NCBI GenBank assembly: GCA_016285415.1
Contig: JAEEQU010000014.1
Coordinates: 1-16,496 of the forward strand
Source: Alphaproteobacteria bacterium
GTDB taxonomy: Bacteria > Pseudomonadota > Alphaproteobacteria > Rs-D84
Length of the DNA: 16,496 bases
Direction of reading: 5' to 3'
The translations under genes were made by a program, and so were the position numbers. Position 1 is the first letter of the stretch. Each line of letters begins with the position of its first letter. The notes under the pieces are model-generated. The model ran no database searches. It was not told where the DNA came from and saw nothing but the letters and a program-made list of their open reading frames with translations. Below are positions 1-7,041 of this stretch, in pieces.

Positions 1-745
1 TTCGTCATCGGGGTCAAATTATTTGCCATCGTATACGGTCAGCACACCAGCGTATGCGCCAACACAAAAGTGTGCCCAGGGCGCAGAAAAAAGTGGTTGT
101 GTTTGTGATACCGCAAGTGGTCAAGTAGAAGTATCTTCTGTGTCGACACAAAAGACGTATTGCAGATGCCCAGACAATAAACCATGGAATGCATTGCTAG
201 GTAAATGTATGGCAAATACGTCTAGGTCGACTTCATCTGGTGGAAGCAGCCCAAGTCAGTGCAAGTTGTCGTATGGCGAATATCTGTCTAGTGGATGTGT
301 GTGTGATAGCGGTAAAGGTTTATCGCCAAAGTTGGACGATGCGGCGGGTGAAAGATATTGTACATGCCCAAATGGACAGACATGGAACGCATCGCAGGGT
401 AAATGTGTGGCATCAACAGCGTCATCATCAAATGGTGCTTCGTCATCGGGGTCAAATTATTTGCCATCGTATACGTTCAGCACACCATCGTATGCGCCGA
501 CACAAAAGTGTGCCCAGGGCGCAGAAAAAAGTGGTTGTGTTTGTGATACCGCAAGTGGTCAGATAGAGGATTTTGTATCCCCAACAGGTAAGACCTATTG
601 CAGATGTCCGAACGATAAACCTTGGAATGCATCGCAGGGTAAATGTATGGCAACAACAACTTCGTCATCATCAAATGGTTCCTCGGCGTCAAATTATTTG
701 CCGTCGTATACGTTTACACCGACATCGTATGCCCCAAATGTTAAT
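1..745 (+). repeat. Intragenic near-identical tandem repeats
   Basis: Bases 1-123 and 439-561 match with only three differences over 123 bases (offset 438). A second, shorter match links about 380-480 with about 620-718. The array lies wholly inside the cysteine-rich reading frame and keeps it. The middle unit (about 256-438) has diverged from its neighbours but shares the cysteine pattern. This suggests recent duplication or gene conversion within one gene, and possible length variation between strains. Confidence 0.85.
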
Positions 746-835
746 GTGACAAACAATACTAATGTTAATGCCACCGACCAACCAAAAACATATTTGGGAG
801 CAAACGGTGGATTAGGATTGGATCCAAGACCATAA
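2..835 (+). CDS. Secreted cysteine-rich repeat protein, 5' end outside the window
   Basis: The reading frame is open from base 2, so the true start lies upstream; the TTG at 23 sits inside a repeat and is not a start. The visible 277 residues hold three cysteine-rich units, each with six cysteines in the pattern C..C-x-C....C-x-C....C. Typical landmarks are SGCVCD, YCRCP or YCTCP, and WNASQGKC. The units are joined by Ser/Asn/Gly-rich linkers and a Tyr/Pro/Ser segment (NYLPSYTFSTPSYAP). After a fourth linker the protein ends in an Asn/Thr-rich tail finishing GLDPRP. The spacing recalls small disulfide knots such as EGF-like domains, but I cannot assign a family. An extracytoplasmic or surface location is inferred from the paired cysteines; the signal peptide would be outside the window. 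An intrinsic terminator follows. Confidence 0.8.
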   Translation, partial: SSSGSNYLPSYTVSTPAYAPTQKCAQGAEKSGCVCDTASGQVEVSSVSTQKTYCRCPDNKPWNALLGKCMANTSRSTSSGGSSPSQCKLSYGEYLSSGCVCDSGKGLSPKLDDAAGERYCTCPNGQTWNASQGKCVASTASSSNGASSSGSNYLPSYTFSTPSYAPTQKCAQGAEKSGCVCDTASGQIEDFVSPTGKTYCRCPNDKPWNASQGKCMATTTSSSSNGSSASNYLPSYTFTPTSYAPNVNVTNNTNVNATDQPKTYLGANGGLGLDPRP

Positions 836-850
836 GGTTGCATGAAATGA

Positions 851-884
851 AAAAAATCCCCACGGTTGTGGGGAATTTTTTTAT
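851..884. terminator. Bidirectional intrinsic terminator
   Basis: CCCCAC (858-863) and GTGGGG (868-873) form a stem with a GGTT loop. It is flanked by an A-run on the left and a T-run on the right, so it has a U-tract in both directions. It can end the cysteine-rich gene from the left and the eno operon from the right. The stop codon of the minus-strand gene at 881 lies in the T-run. Confidence 0.85.
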
Positions 885-1090
885 TTCCTTATTGCCCAGA
901 ATAGAGCAATCAACCATCCAATTCCGGTCCATCCAAATAACCATGATGCCGCACGAATACGCATAACATCATATTTTGCTTTGCCATTTTTGGCGGCCAA
1001 ATATGCCGGCGCCAATGCGACGCACACAAACACACCGGCCGCCACAATGTATTTTGCAATTGAAACTGTTTGCGCATCAATTGGCGTCAT
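881..1090 (-). CDS. Small membrane protein, superinfection-immunity (T4 Imm-like) family
   Basis: This 69-residue protein has two predicted membrane helices, about residues 12-33 and 49-67. The second carries the motif GWTGIGWLIALFWA, which resembles the conserved signature of the Imm_superinfect family (named after phage T4 Imm, which blocks DNA entry of a second phage). Most chromosomal members have no proven role. The start is 3 bases after the enolase stop, so it is very likely co-transcribed with eno and ends at the shared terminator. The assignment rests on the GW..GW helix and the overall size; another small two-TM family is possible. Confidence 0.6.
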   Translation of the reverse strand: MTPIDAQTVSIAKYIVAAGVFVCVALAPAYLAAKNGKAKYDVMRIRAASWLFGWTGIGWLIALFWAIRK

Positions 1091-1093
1091 TTT

Positions 1094-2356
1094 CTATTTC
1101 CCGTATTTTGCGTTGTTACCCAATTCTTCTTCTATACGCAACAATTGATTATATTTGGCCATACGGTCGGTGCGCGACATTGAACCTGTTTTGATTTGGC
1201 CCGCATTTGTCGCAACCGCAAGGTCGGCAATTGTTGTATCTTCGGTTTCACCACTGCGGTGGGAAATAACGACACCATAATTTGCATCTTGGGCCATTTT
1301 GATGGCACGCAATGTTTCGGTCAGTGAACCAATTTGATTCACTTTGATAAGAATCGCGTTGGCAATTCCACCATTGATTCCGCGTTCCAAACGTGTTGGA
1401 TTCGTTACAAACAAATCATCGCCAACCAGTTGGCATTTCGCGCCCATGGTTTCGGTCAATTTTTTCCAACCGTCCCAATCTTCTTCGGCCAATGCGTCTT
1501 CAATAGAAATAATTGGATATTTTGCGATTAAATCTTCATAGAACCCAATCATATCGTCCGAAGACATTTTTTTGCCTTCAAAATTGTAAACGCCGTCTTT
1601 ATAGAATTCAGAAGATGCAACGTCCAAACCAATTGAAATTTCTTCGCCTGGTTTATATCCGGCATCTTTGATTGCCGCAATAATCGCGTCCAATGCTTCG
1701 GCACAGGAATTAAAATTCGGGGCAAATCCGCCTTCGTCACCAACGTTTGTTGAATGACCGCCAGATTTTAAAATCTTTTTCAAATGATGGAAAGTTTCTG
1801 CACCCATTTGAATCGCCGCCGATTCGGTTTTTGCACCGTTTGGAATAATCATAAATTCTTGGGCATCAAGACCATTGTCTGCGTGTGCACCGCCATTGAT
1901 AATGTTCATCATTGGACGTGGCAAAACGTGTGGATTTGTGTTGCCATAAACATCGGCGATGTATTTATACAATGGGATATTCTTTTGGTTCGCAACCGCG
2001 CGCGCCGCCGCCATGGATACAGACAGTATCGCGTTCGCACCCAATTTATCTTTGTTTGGTGTGCCGTCAATGGCCAACATTTTTGCATCTAATTCTGTTT
2101 GTTTTGACGCGTCCATTCCCATAATTTGTGGGGCAATAATATCATTAACATTTGATACGGCGCGGGAAACACCTTTGCCCATAAATGCGGTACCGCCATC
2201 GCGCAGTTCCAATGCTTCAAATGAACCAGTGCTGGCACCCGATGGAACCGCCGCGCGACCCATTGCGCCACCAGACAGTGTAACATCGCATTCTACGGTT
2301 GGGTTGCCACGCGAATCCATAATTTGACGTGCGTGAATTTTTGTTATTTTATACAT
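1094..2356 (-). CDS. eno: Enolase (phosphopyruvate hydratase)
   Basis: Enolase interconverts 2-phosphoglycerate and phosphoenolpyruvate in glycolysis and needs Mg2+. The 420-residue product is close to the usual length of about 430. Clear signatures are DSRGNPTVE near the N-terminus, SGASTG, the GGAHADN loop, VGDEGGFAPN with the general acid/base Glu, SIEDAL and GDDLFVTN for metal ligands, the catalytic Lys in ILIKVNQIGS, and SHRSGETEDT. A strong ribosome site (GGGAGA) sits a few bases before the ATG. It is the first gene of a two-gene transcription unit with the small membrane protein downstream. Confidence 0.98.
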   Translation of the reverse strand: MYKITKIHARQIMDSRGNPTVECDVTLSGGAMGRAAVPSGASTGSFEALELRDGGTAFMGKGVSRAVSNVNDIIAPQIMGMDASKQTELDAKMLAIDGTPNKDKLGANAILSVSMAAARAVANQKNIPLYKYIADVYGNTNPHVLPRPMMNIINGGAHADNGLDAQEFMIIPNGAKTESAAIQMGAETFHHLKKILKSGGHSTNVGDEGGFAPNFNSCAEALDAIIAAIKDAGYKPGEEISIGLDVASSEFYKDGVYNFEGKKMSSDDMIGFYEDLIAKYPIISIEDALAEEDWDGWKKLTETMGAKCQLVGDDLFVTNPTRLERGINGGIANAILIKVNQIGSLTETLRAIKMAQDANYGVVISHRSGETEDTTIADLAVATNAGQIKTGSMSRTDRMAKYNQLLRIEEELGNNAKYGK

Positions 2357-2402
2357 AGTTTTCTCCCTTGTCTGTTTTATGTATGTTGTCGTGGTTAAAT
2401 GT

Positions 2403-2430
2403 CGTATAAACTGACAATAAAAGCAAGCAA
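2403..2430 (-). promoter_or_regulatory. Possible eno promoter
   Basis: Read on the minus strand, TTGCTT (2425-2430) and TATACG (2403-2408) are 16 bases apart and lie about 45 bases upstream of eno. The match is only partial. The rest of the 167-base gap between ssb and eno is AT-rich and holds the ssb terminator; I see no other gene in it. Confidence 0.35.
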
Positions 2431-2476
2431 AATAAAAAATATTTTATTGTTGATTTTTATGGTTTTATGTGTAAGC

Positions 2477-2503
2477 AAAAAACGGCGCAACGCGCCGCTT
2501 TTT
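2477..2503. terminator. Intrinsic terminator behind ssb
   Basis: CGGCGC (2483-2488) pairs with GCGCCG (2492-2497) around a three-base loop. On the minus strand it is followed by six T, so it should end ssb transcription before eno. A shorter T-run also exists on the plus side. Confidence 0.8.
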
Positions 2504-2523
2504 GTACAATTATCATTCATAGA

Positions 2524-2973
2524 TTAAAATGGAATATCATCACCGATTTCAGAAATTGAAATTTCTTCGGTTGGTGCCGGTGCCGGCGCAGATGTCGCGC
2601 CACCCATAGAATCAACGGATTTCGCACCCGAACGTATAACCATGGTGCCACTGAATTGGTTAAGAACAACCTCGGTCGTGTATGCGTCAACACCTTGCTG
2701 GTTCTGCCATTTGCGCGTGCGCAGTGAACCTTCTATATACAGTTTTGTTCCCTTTTGCAACATACGTTCGGCCACTTCTACTAAATTTGGGCTGAATATC
2801 ACGATGCGGTGCCATTCAGTTTGTTCTTTCTGTTCGCCGGTTTGTTTATCGCGCCAGCGGTCAGATGTTGCCAGCGAGAAACTAACAACCTTTTGTCCAC
2901 TCTGCATTGTACGGGTTTGAGGTTCCTGGCCGATATTGCCGACCAAAATTACTTTATTTATGCTTCCTGCCAT
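2524..2973 (-). CDS. ssb: Single-stranded DNA-binding protein
   Basis: SSB coats single-stranded DNA during replication, repair and recombination and recruits partners through its C-terminal tip. The product is 149 residues. The N-terminal OB fold begins MAGSINKVILVGNIGQEP and includes WRDKQTGEQKEQTEWHRIV and LYIEGSLRTRKW. A Pro/Ala linker precedes the acidic tail ending GDDIPF. The start at 2973 is chosen because it begins the conserved fold and follows an AAGGAAG ribosome site; the frame stays open further upstream, but that extension has no SSB character. It is divergent from rho. Confidence 0.96.
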   Translation of the reverse strand: MAGSINKVILVGNIGQEPQTRTMQSGQKVVSFSLATSDRWRDKQTGEQKEQTEWHRIVIFSPNLVEVAERMLQKGTKLYIEGSLRTRKWQNQQGVDAYTTEVVLNQFSGTMVIRSGAKSVDSMGGATSAPAPAPTEEISISEIGDDIPF

Positions 2974-3001
2974 TTTCGCTTCCTTTGTTAAATCTGATTG
3001 T

Positions 3002-3030
3002 ATTGAAGCAGTAATAATCAGAAAATGCAA
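3002..3030 (-). promoter_or_regulatory. Possible ssb promoter
   Basis: On the minus strand TTGCAT (3025-3030) and TTCAAT (3002-3007) are 17 bases apart, about 30 bases before the ssb start. The spacing is ideal but the -10 is a four-of-six match. Confidence 0.45.
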
Positions 3031-3046
3031 GAAAAAAGCATAGGAC

Positions 3047-3075
3047 TTGACTTTTAGGCGAAAATGTCCTATAAT
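3047..3075 (+). promoter_or_regulatory. rho promoter
   Basis: TTGACT (3047-3052), a 17-base spacer and a perfect TATAAT (3070-3075) form a near-consensus housekeeping promoter. Transcription should begin near 3082 and give a leader of roughly 57 bases before rho. Confidence 0.85.
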
Positions 3076-3091
3076 ACAGGCATGTAAGAAG

Positions 3092-3112
3092 GGTGGTACG
3101 TTCTGTGCCATC
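3092..3112 (+). promoter_or_regulatory. Hairpin in the rho leader
   Basis: GGTGGTAC (3092-3099) pairs with GTGCCATC (3105-3112) over eight pairs, two of them G-U, around a five-base loop. The G-U pairs mean the fold favours RNA of the plus strand. It has no U-tract, so it is not a terminator. A role in rho autoregulation or message stability is only a guess. Confidence 0.45.
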
Positions 3113-3138
3113 GGGAATTTTCCACAAAAGGACTTTTT

Positions 3139-4407
3139 ATGCATATAAATGAAATTAAGGCAAAATCGCCGCAACAGCTGTTGAAAATGGCTGAAGATAT
3201 GGGTATTGAAAATCCATCACAATTAAACGTGCAACAATTGCGTTTCGCGGTTATGCGCGGGTTTGCGGCGGATAAACAAATCACTCTTATTGGGGATGGT
3301 GTGTTGGAACGTCTGCAAGATGGTTTTGGGTTCTTGCGTGCGCCGGAAAGTAATTATTTGGCGGGGCCAGACGATTTGTATGTGTCGCCAAATTTGGTTA
3401 AAAAATATGGCCTTAAGACCGGGGATTATGTTGAAGGTCAGATTCAGGCACCACAAAATGAATCAGAACGTTATTTCGCGTTGGAAACAATTGAACGCGT
3501 AAATGGCGATGATCCAGAAAAACTGCGTCATCGTGTGTCTTTTGATGATATGACACCGCTGTATCCAGATGAACAATTAAAGATGGAGGTCCCAACCGAC
3601 ACCGATAAAGGTCGTAATTTGTCGGCACGTGTAATTGACCTTATATCGCCAACGGGTCGTGGTCAACGTTCACTGATTGTTGCGCCACCACGTACTGGTA
3701 AAACGGTTATGTTGCAGAATATTGCACATTCTATTGCGACAAATTATCCAGAAGTAAAACTTATCGTGCTGTTGATTGACGAACGTCCCGAAGAAGTTAC
3801 CGATATGCAACGCAGTGTCAAAGGCGAGGTTATTTCTTCAACATTTGATGAACCTGCAACACGTCATATTCAGGTCGCAGAAATGGTTATTGAAAAGGCA
3901 AAACGTTTGGTTGAAGCGGGCCAAGATGTTGTCATATTGCTTGATTCCATTACGCGTTTGGGACGTGCATATAACACAATGGTTCCGTCCAGCGGTAAGG
4001 TTTTGACCGGCGGTGTTGATGCGTACGCATTGCAGCGTCCAAAACGGTTCTTTGGTGCCGCACGTAATATAGAAGGTGGGGGCAGTTTAACCATCATTGC
4101 AACCGCGTTGGTTGATACCGGTTCCAAGATGGACGAAGTCATTTTTGAAGAATTCAAAGGAACAGGTAATAGTGAAATCATCCTTGATCGTAAATTGTCC
4201 GATAAACGTGTTTATCCGGCAATTGACATTACGAAATCAGGGACACGTAAAGAAGACCTGTTGGTCGGCAAAGATACATTATCCAAGATGTATGTGTTGC
4301 GTCGCATAATCAATCCAATGGGAACATTGGAAGCAATGGAATTCTTGTTGGATAAATTGCGTGTGACCAAGACAAATGATGATTTCTTTGGTTCTATGAA
4401 TCAGTAA
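3139..4407 (+). CDS. rho: Transcription termination factor Rho
   Basis: Rho is a hexameric RNA-dependent ATPase that ends untranslated transcripts. The 422-residue product matches the usual length of about 420. The N-terminal domain (about 1-45) is followed by the cold-shock-like RNA-binding fold with DGFGFLR (61-67). Walker A is APPRTGKT (182-189), the Walker B region is VVILLDSITRL (about 264-274), the Q-loop region is SGKVLTGGVDA, and the R-loop follows at GTGNSEI. The tail KTNDDFF is typical. The ribosome site AAAGGA precedes the ATG at 3139. It is apparently monocistronic, with its own promoter and terminator. Confidence 0.98.
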   Translation: MHINEIKAKSPQQLLKMAEDMGIENPSQLNVQQLRFAVMRGFAADKQITLIGDGVLERLQDGFGFLRAPESNYLAGPDDLYVSPNLVKKYGLKTGDYVEGQIQAPQNESERYFALETIERVNGDDPEKLRHRVSFDDMTPLYPDEQLKMEVPTDTDKGRNLSARVIDLISPTGRGQRSLIVAPPRTGKTVMLQNIAHSIATNYPEVKLIVLLIDERPEEVTDMQRSVKGEVISSTFDEPATRHIQVAEMVIEKAKRLVEAGQDVVILLDSITRLGRAYNTMVPSSGKVLTGGVDAYALQRPKRFFGAARNIEGGGSLTIIATALVDTGSKMDEVIFEEFKGTGNSEIILDRKLSDKRVYPAIDITKSGTRKEDLLVGKDTLSKMYVLRRIINPMGTLEAMEFLLDKLRVTKTNDDFFGSMNQ

Positions 4408-4426
4408 AGAAAATCAAAAATAAATG

Positions 4427-4452
4427 AAACGCACCGCATGGTGCGTTTTTTT
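4427..4452 (+). terminator. Intrinsic terminator behind rho
   Basis: CGCACC (4430-4435) pairs with GGTGCG (4440-4445), extended by A-T pairs, and is followed by seven T. It separates rho from the small overlapping gene pair. Confidence 0.88.
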
Positions 4453-4466
4453 ATGGGAAATTTAAA

Positions 4467-4691
4467 ATGAAAATATATTTAATTATTGCGATTTTAATCA
4501 TTGTTGGTGGTGCATATCTTTTTGGAAATCAGGTTGCACAACGAAAATGTGAAACGCGTGTGGCGCAGAATCAAACCAGCGAAATTATACAAACAATATC
4601 TATGCAAAGGGAAACAGATGAGAAAGTTTATAATACTGGGGTGCGCGATATTCGCCGCATCTTGCACACAAAATACACCATTGCCGAATAG
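4467..4691 (+). CDS. Small single-TM protein, inner-membrane-spanin-like (Rz-like)
   Basis: This 74-residue protein has an N-terminal membrane helix (about residues 4-20, MKIYLIIAILIIVGGAY) and a polar, Gln/Glu/Arg-rich remainder that could be helical, ending HTKYTIAE. This is the layout of an inner-membrane spanin: anchor plus periplasmic helix. It is much shorter than lambda Rz (153 residues). The 3' part overlaps a lipoprotein gene in another frame by 74 bases, the hallmark arrangement of Rz/Rz1. It begins 15 bases after the rho terminator, with no strong promoter of its own visible. No other phage gene is near. The function is inferred from architecture, not from recognised homology. Confidence 0.55.
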   Translation: MKIYLIIAILIIVGGAYLFGNQVAQRKCETRVAQNQTSEIIQTISMQRETDEKVYNTGVRDIRRILHTKYTIAE

Positions 4692-4818
4692 TGTTTGCCC
4701 ATGCAACGCAATTTATGGGCGCGCGTCAGATTGGGATGTAATTAGTGATGATTTAGCACGAAACATATACCGTCATAATCTGATGTGTGAAAACATACGG
4801 AATAATTATTCGTTGTAG
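4618..4818 (+). CDS. Small lipoprotein overlapping the previous gene, outer-membrane-spanin-like (Rz1-like)
   Basis: The start at 4618 is set by an AAAGGGA ribosome site seven bases upstream and by the lipoprotein signal that begins there. It reads MRKFIILGCAIFAASC, with the lipidated Cys at residue 16 in an A-A-S-C lipobox. The mature part is about 50 residues, with three more cysteines (VCPC and MC). The first 74 bases lie inside the preceding gene in a different frame, as Rz1 lies within Rz. The last 13 bases overlap the end of the convergent gene. Alternatively it is an unrelated small lipoprotein; the mature part is not proline-rich like lambda Rz1. Confidence 0.6.
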   Translation: MRKFIILGCAIFAASCTQNTPLPNSVCPCNAIYGRASDWDVISDDLARNIYRHNLMCENIRNNYSL

Positions 4819-5753
4819 TATTTAATCATTGATTCTGCGGCGGTTTTGATTTTCATCAGCGATTTTTCGTATGTGTCGCAATCACGGGTAATCTTGGAAC
4901 GATACGCATCGCGCAAATTAGATGCCATGTATCCGCAATTGCGCAGGTGTTGAACACAATATTGGTGGCCGGTTAAAAATGCGTTCTGGCCACGAACACG
5001 TTCATCATTGGTTGGCCATTCAATATTCAGCGCATTATCCAAATTGACCCAAGAATTTTCGCCGACATAATTTCCAATGCGTTCCATCCAATATTCGTTC
5101 ATTTCTTCTGCGGTCCATGTGCCACCACCCTGAATTTCTAGTAATTGCGTAATCAACCGATTGATTGGTTTTTGGTATTTCGCATCAATTTGGGTTAATC
5201 GCGCACTGCAGAAACAACGGTTGTACGCCATATCTTCGCGTGCGCAATAACCGTTCATACATTCTGTATAATCGGCAAGACAGCGTGAAGACGATACACC
5301 TTCGTTATTAACAATGGTCGTGGTGCCGGTGGATTTGACATTTGCGTCTGGATCATAACGATCTGTGGTGCGGGCGCGTCGTGAAACAACCTTGCGTGCC
5401 GATGTTGATGTCGCCGCGCGTGCGGTATTCCGTTGCACAACGTGTCGTTGTGTGGTCGCAGAATTTGTCTTGGTATCGGTTGATTTTGCGGCGCGTGCGG
5501 TGTTGGTGCGTGGAACAACACGACGTTTGTTGCTGTCCATGCTTTTTGTACGAACCACAACGTCCATTGGATTATTTGTCTGGGTCACGGTTGTGCCCGG
5601 ATTTAATTCTGTCCGCATTTTATTTGACAGATATGGATACATATACGAATAAGATTGTGGGTCAATGTATTTTGATAAACGTCCCGTCGCCGCCGTTGCA
5701 TTCGTAACCGCGGTGCATATTGCCAAGAATAAAAACAGAACAATCCTTCCCAT
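4806..5753 (-). CDS. Secreted protein with Thr/Arg-rich repeat linker and cysteine-rich C-terminal domain
   Basis: The product is 315 residues and I do not recognise a named family. An N-terminal signal peptide (about 1-22, cleavage near NATAA) is followed by a Tyr-rich stretch with DPQSYSYMYPY. A basic low-complexity region (about 77-130) carries an imperfect repeat built on RVVPR or HVVQR plus NTARAA. The C-terminal half (about 155-315) looks folded and has eight cysteines at 158, 165, 170, 180, 182, 266, 273 and 292, a number fit for four disulfides. The spacing ECMNGYC then RCFC is distinctive. It probably acts in the periplasm or at the surface. It has no clear ribosome site, and its promoter would place the transcript start near the ATG. 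Confidence 0.8.
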   Translation of the reverse strand: MGRIVLFLFLAICTAVTNATAATGRLSKYIDPQSYSYMYPYLSNKMRTELNPGTTVTQTNNPMDVVVRTKSMDSNKRRVVPRTNTARAAKSTDTKTNSATTQRHVVQRNTARAATSTSARKVVSRRARTTDRYDPDANVKSTGTTTIVNNEGVSSSRCLADYTECMNGYCAREDMAYNRCFCSARLTQIDAKYQKPINRLITQLLEIQGGGTWTAEEMNEYWMERIGNYVGENSWVNLDNALNIEWPTNDERVRGQNAFLTGHQYCVQHLRNCGYMASNLRDAYRSKITRDCDTYEKSLMKIKTAAESMIKYYNE

Positions 5754-5759
5754 ATCTTT

Positions 5760-5789
5760 ATTTTAACCCAAAAGGCATTTATAAAACAA
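5760..5789 (-). promoter_or_regulatory. Possible promoter of the secreted cysteine-rich gene
   Basis: On the minus strand TTGTTT (5784-5789) and TAAAAT (5760-5765) are 18 bases apart. The -10 ends only six bases before the ATG at 5753, so the message could be leaderless. It lies directly behind the terminator of the ape minus-strand operon. Confidence 0.45.
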
Positions 5790-5790
5790 T

Positions 5791-5815
5791 AAAAAAAACA
5801 CCCAAACGGGTGTTT
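5791..5815 (-). terminator. Intrinsic terminator of the apeOPQR operon
   Basis: AAACACCC (5796-5803 on plus) and GGGTGTTT (5808-5815) form an eight-pair stem with a four-base loop, followed on the minus strand by a run of T. The apeR stop codon (5814-5816) overlaps the stem. Confidence 0.9.
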
Positions 5816-7040
5816 AATTTACTTTTTTGAATATTAGTGATGTGTTTATGCCACCAAAGGCAAAGTTGTTATTCATAACATAATTCGTGTCTATATTGCG
5901 TCCTGTTTCAATTATATAATCTAAATGTCCGCAATTTTCATCTGGGGTGTGCAAATTTAATGTTGGTGCAAACCACCCATCATTCATCATTTGAATTGAC
6001 CAGATGGATTCCAATGCGCCACATGCCCCAAGTGTATGGCCAACATAACTTTTAAGCGAACTGGCCGGTGTATGTGTGCCGAATACAGATTCTGTGGCGC
6101 ACGATTCCGCAATGTCACCATGAACCGTGCCAGTGCCATGCATATTGATGTATCCAATGTCATCAGATTTTAAATCTGCGCTGTCCAAAGCCAGTTTCAT
6201 GCACTTCGCCATTGTTTCTTTGTTTGGTTGTGTCGCGTGCATACCGTCAGTATTTGAACCAAAACCGACAATTTCTGCATAGATTTTTGCACCACGCGCA
6301 ACGGCGTGTTCGTATTCTTCCAAAATTAGTGTCCCAGCACCCGAACCAATAACCAAACCATCGCGATTAACATCAAATGGGGCAGGGGACAATTCGGGAT
6401 GATCGTTCTTGGTGCTGGTTGCGTACAGCGTGTCAAATACTGCGACCTGGGTTATGTCAAATTCTTCGGCACCACCCGCAATCATAACATCTTGGATGCC
6501 GTTTTTAATTGCCTCGTATGCATATCCGATGGCCAAACTGCCCGATGTGCATGCGGTGCCACTTGGGATAATGCGGCCAACGGTTTTAAAGTAAAGCGAG
6601 ATATTGACCGCCGCTGTTTGTGGCATTAGTTTCAGATATGAAAAAGATGTTATGTCACCAACCGCCTTGGTATGATGAATTGCAAAGAAATCGGCAACAC
6701 CTTCGGCCGAACCAAATGATGAACCGTATGCAACCCCAGTGCGCCCAGATGTTAACACCGGTGAATTTAACAGACCTGCATCGGCAAGCGCATTTTCTGC
6801 GGTATATACCGACATAACCGATACCGGCCCCATTGTGCGCAAGACCTTGCGCGTATAATGTTCTGGTAATGTGAAATCCAATGCTGGTGCGGCCAAATGT
6901 GTGTTCAAACCGTTAATGTCGGCCAATTCAGGCATAACACGTACAGCATTTTTTAATTCATGCAGGCGATTCTTGGCGGTTCCCAAGTCGTTTCCAAGTG
7001 AACTGATTAAACCCATGCCGGTAACAACAACGCGTTTCAT
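5814..7040 (-). CDS. apeR: Beta-ketoacyl-ACP synthase of aryl polyene synthesis (ApeR-like)
   Basis: A FabF-type condensing enzyme of 408 residues. The catalytic triad is intact: Cys164 in TACTSG, His301 in MHGTGT and His335 in YVGHTLGA. NNFAFGGINTS near the C-terminus is typical. The start at 7040 begins MKRVVVTGMG, one base after the ketoreductase stop; the frame extends 18 bases upstream without sense. It is last in a four-gene minus-strand operon. In APE clusters two KS genes bracket the dehydratase and ketoreductase, and this one matches ApeR by position and length. ApeR is regarded as a second, stand-alone KS beside the ApeO/ApeC pair. A housekeeping FabF is the alternative, made unlikely by the setting. 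Confidence 0.88.
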   Translation of the reverse strand: MKRVVVTGMGLISSLGNDLGTAKNRLHELKNAVRVMPELADINGLNTHLAAPALDFTLPEHYTRKVLRTMGPVSVMSVYTAENALADAGLLNSPVLTSGRTGVAYGSSFGSAEGVADFFAIHHTKAVGDITSFSYLKLMPQTAAVNISLYFKTVGRIIPSGTACTSGSLAIGYAYEAIKNGIQDVMIAGGAEEFDITQVAVFDTLYATSTKNDHPELSPAPFDVNRDGLVIGSGAGTLILEEYEHAVARGAKIYAEIVGFGSNTDGMHATQPNKETMAKCMKLALDSADLKSDDIGYINMHGTGTVHGDIAESCATESVFGTHTPASSLKSYVGHTLGACGALESIWSIQMMNDGWFAPTLNLHTPDENCGHLDYIIETGRNIDTNYVMNNNFAFGGINTSLIFKKVN

Positions 7041-7041
7041 T

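Noticed and set aside
23..25. TTG at 23 as the start of the cysteine-rich protein
   Set aside because: It lies inside a repeat whose other copies are internal, and the frame is open to the window edge, so the gene is cut at its 5' end.
1..561. Direct repeats as a CRISPR array or insertion element
   Set aside because: They keep one reading frame, encode a repeated protein motif, and lack short regular repeat-spacer units or transposase.
1334..2327. Plus-strand open frames inside eno
   Set aside because: They are antisense shadows of a clear enolase, with no family resemblance and no ribosome sites.
2974..3174. Long N-terminal extension of SSB (start at 3174)
   Set aside because: The extra 67 residues look non-coding, cross the rho promoter and leader, and a good ribosome site precedes the start at 2973.
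3223..4309. Open frames in other registers within rho
   Set aside because: They are shadows of a complete, well-conserved Rho.
4467..4818. A prophage remnant around the spanin-like pair
   Set aside because: No integrase, holin, endolysin, structural gene or attachment repeat is visible on either side.
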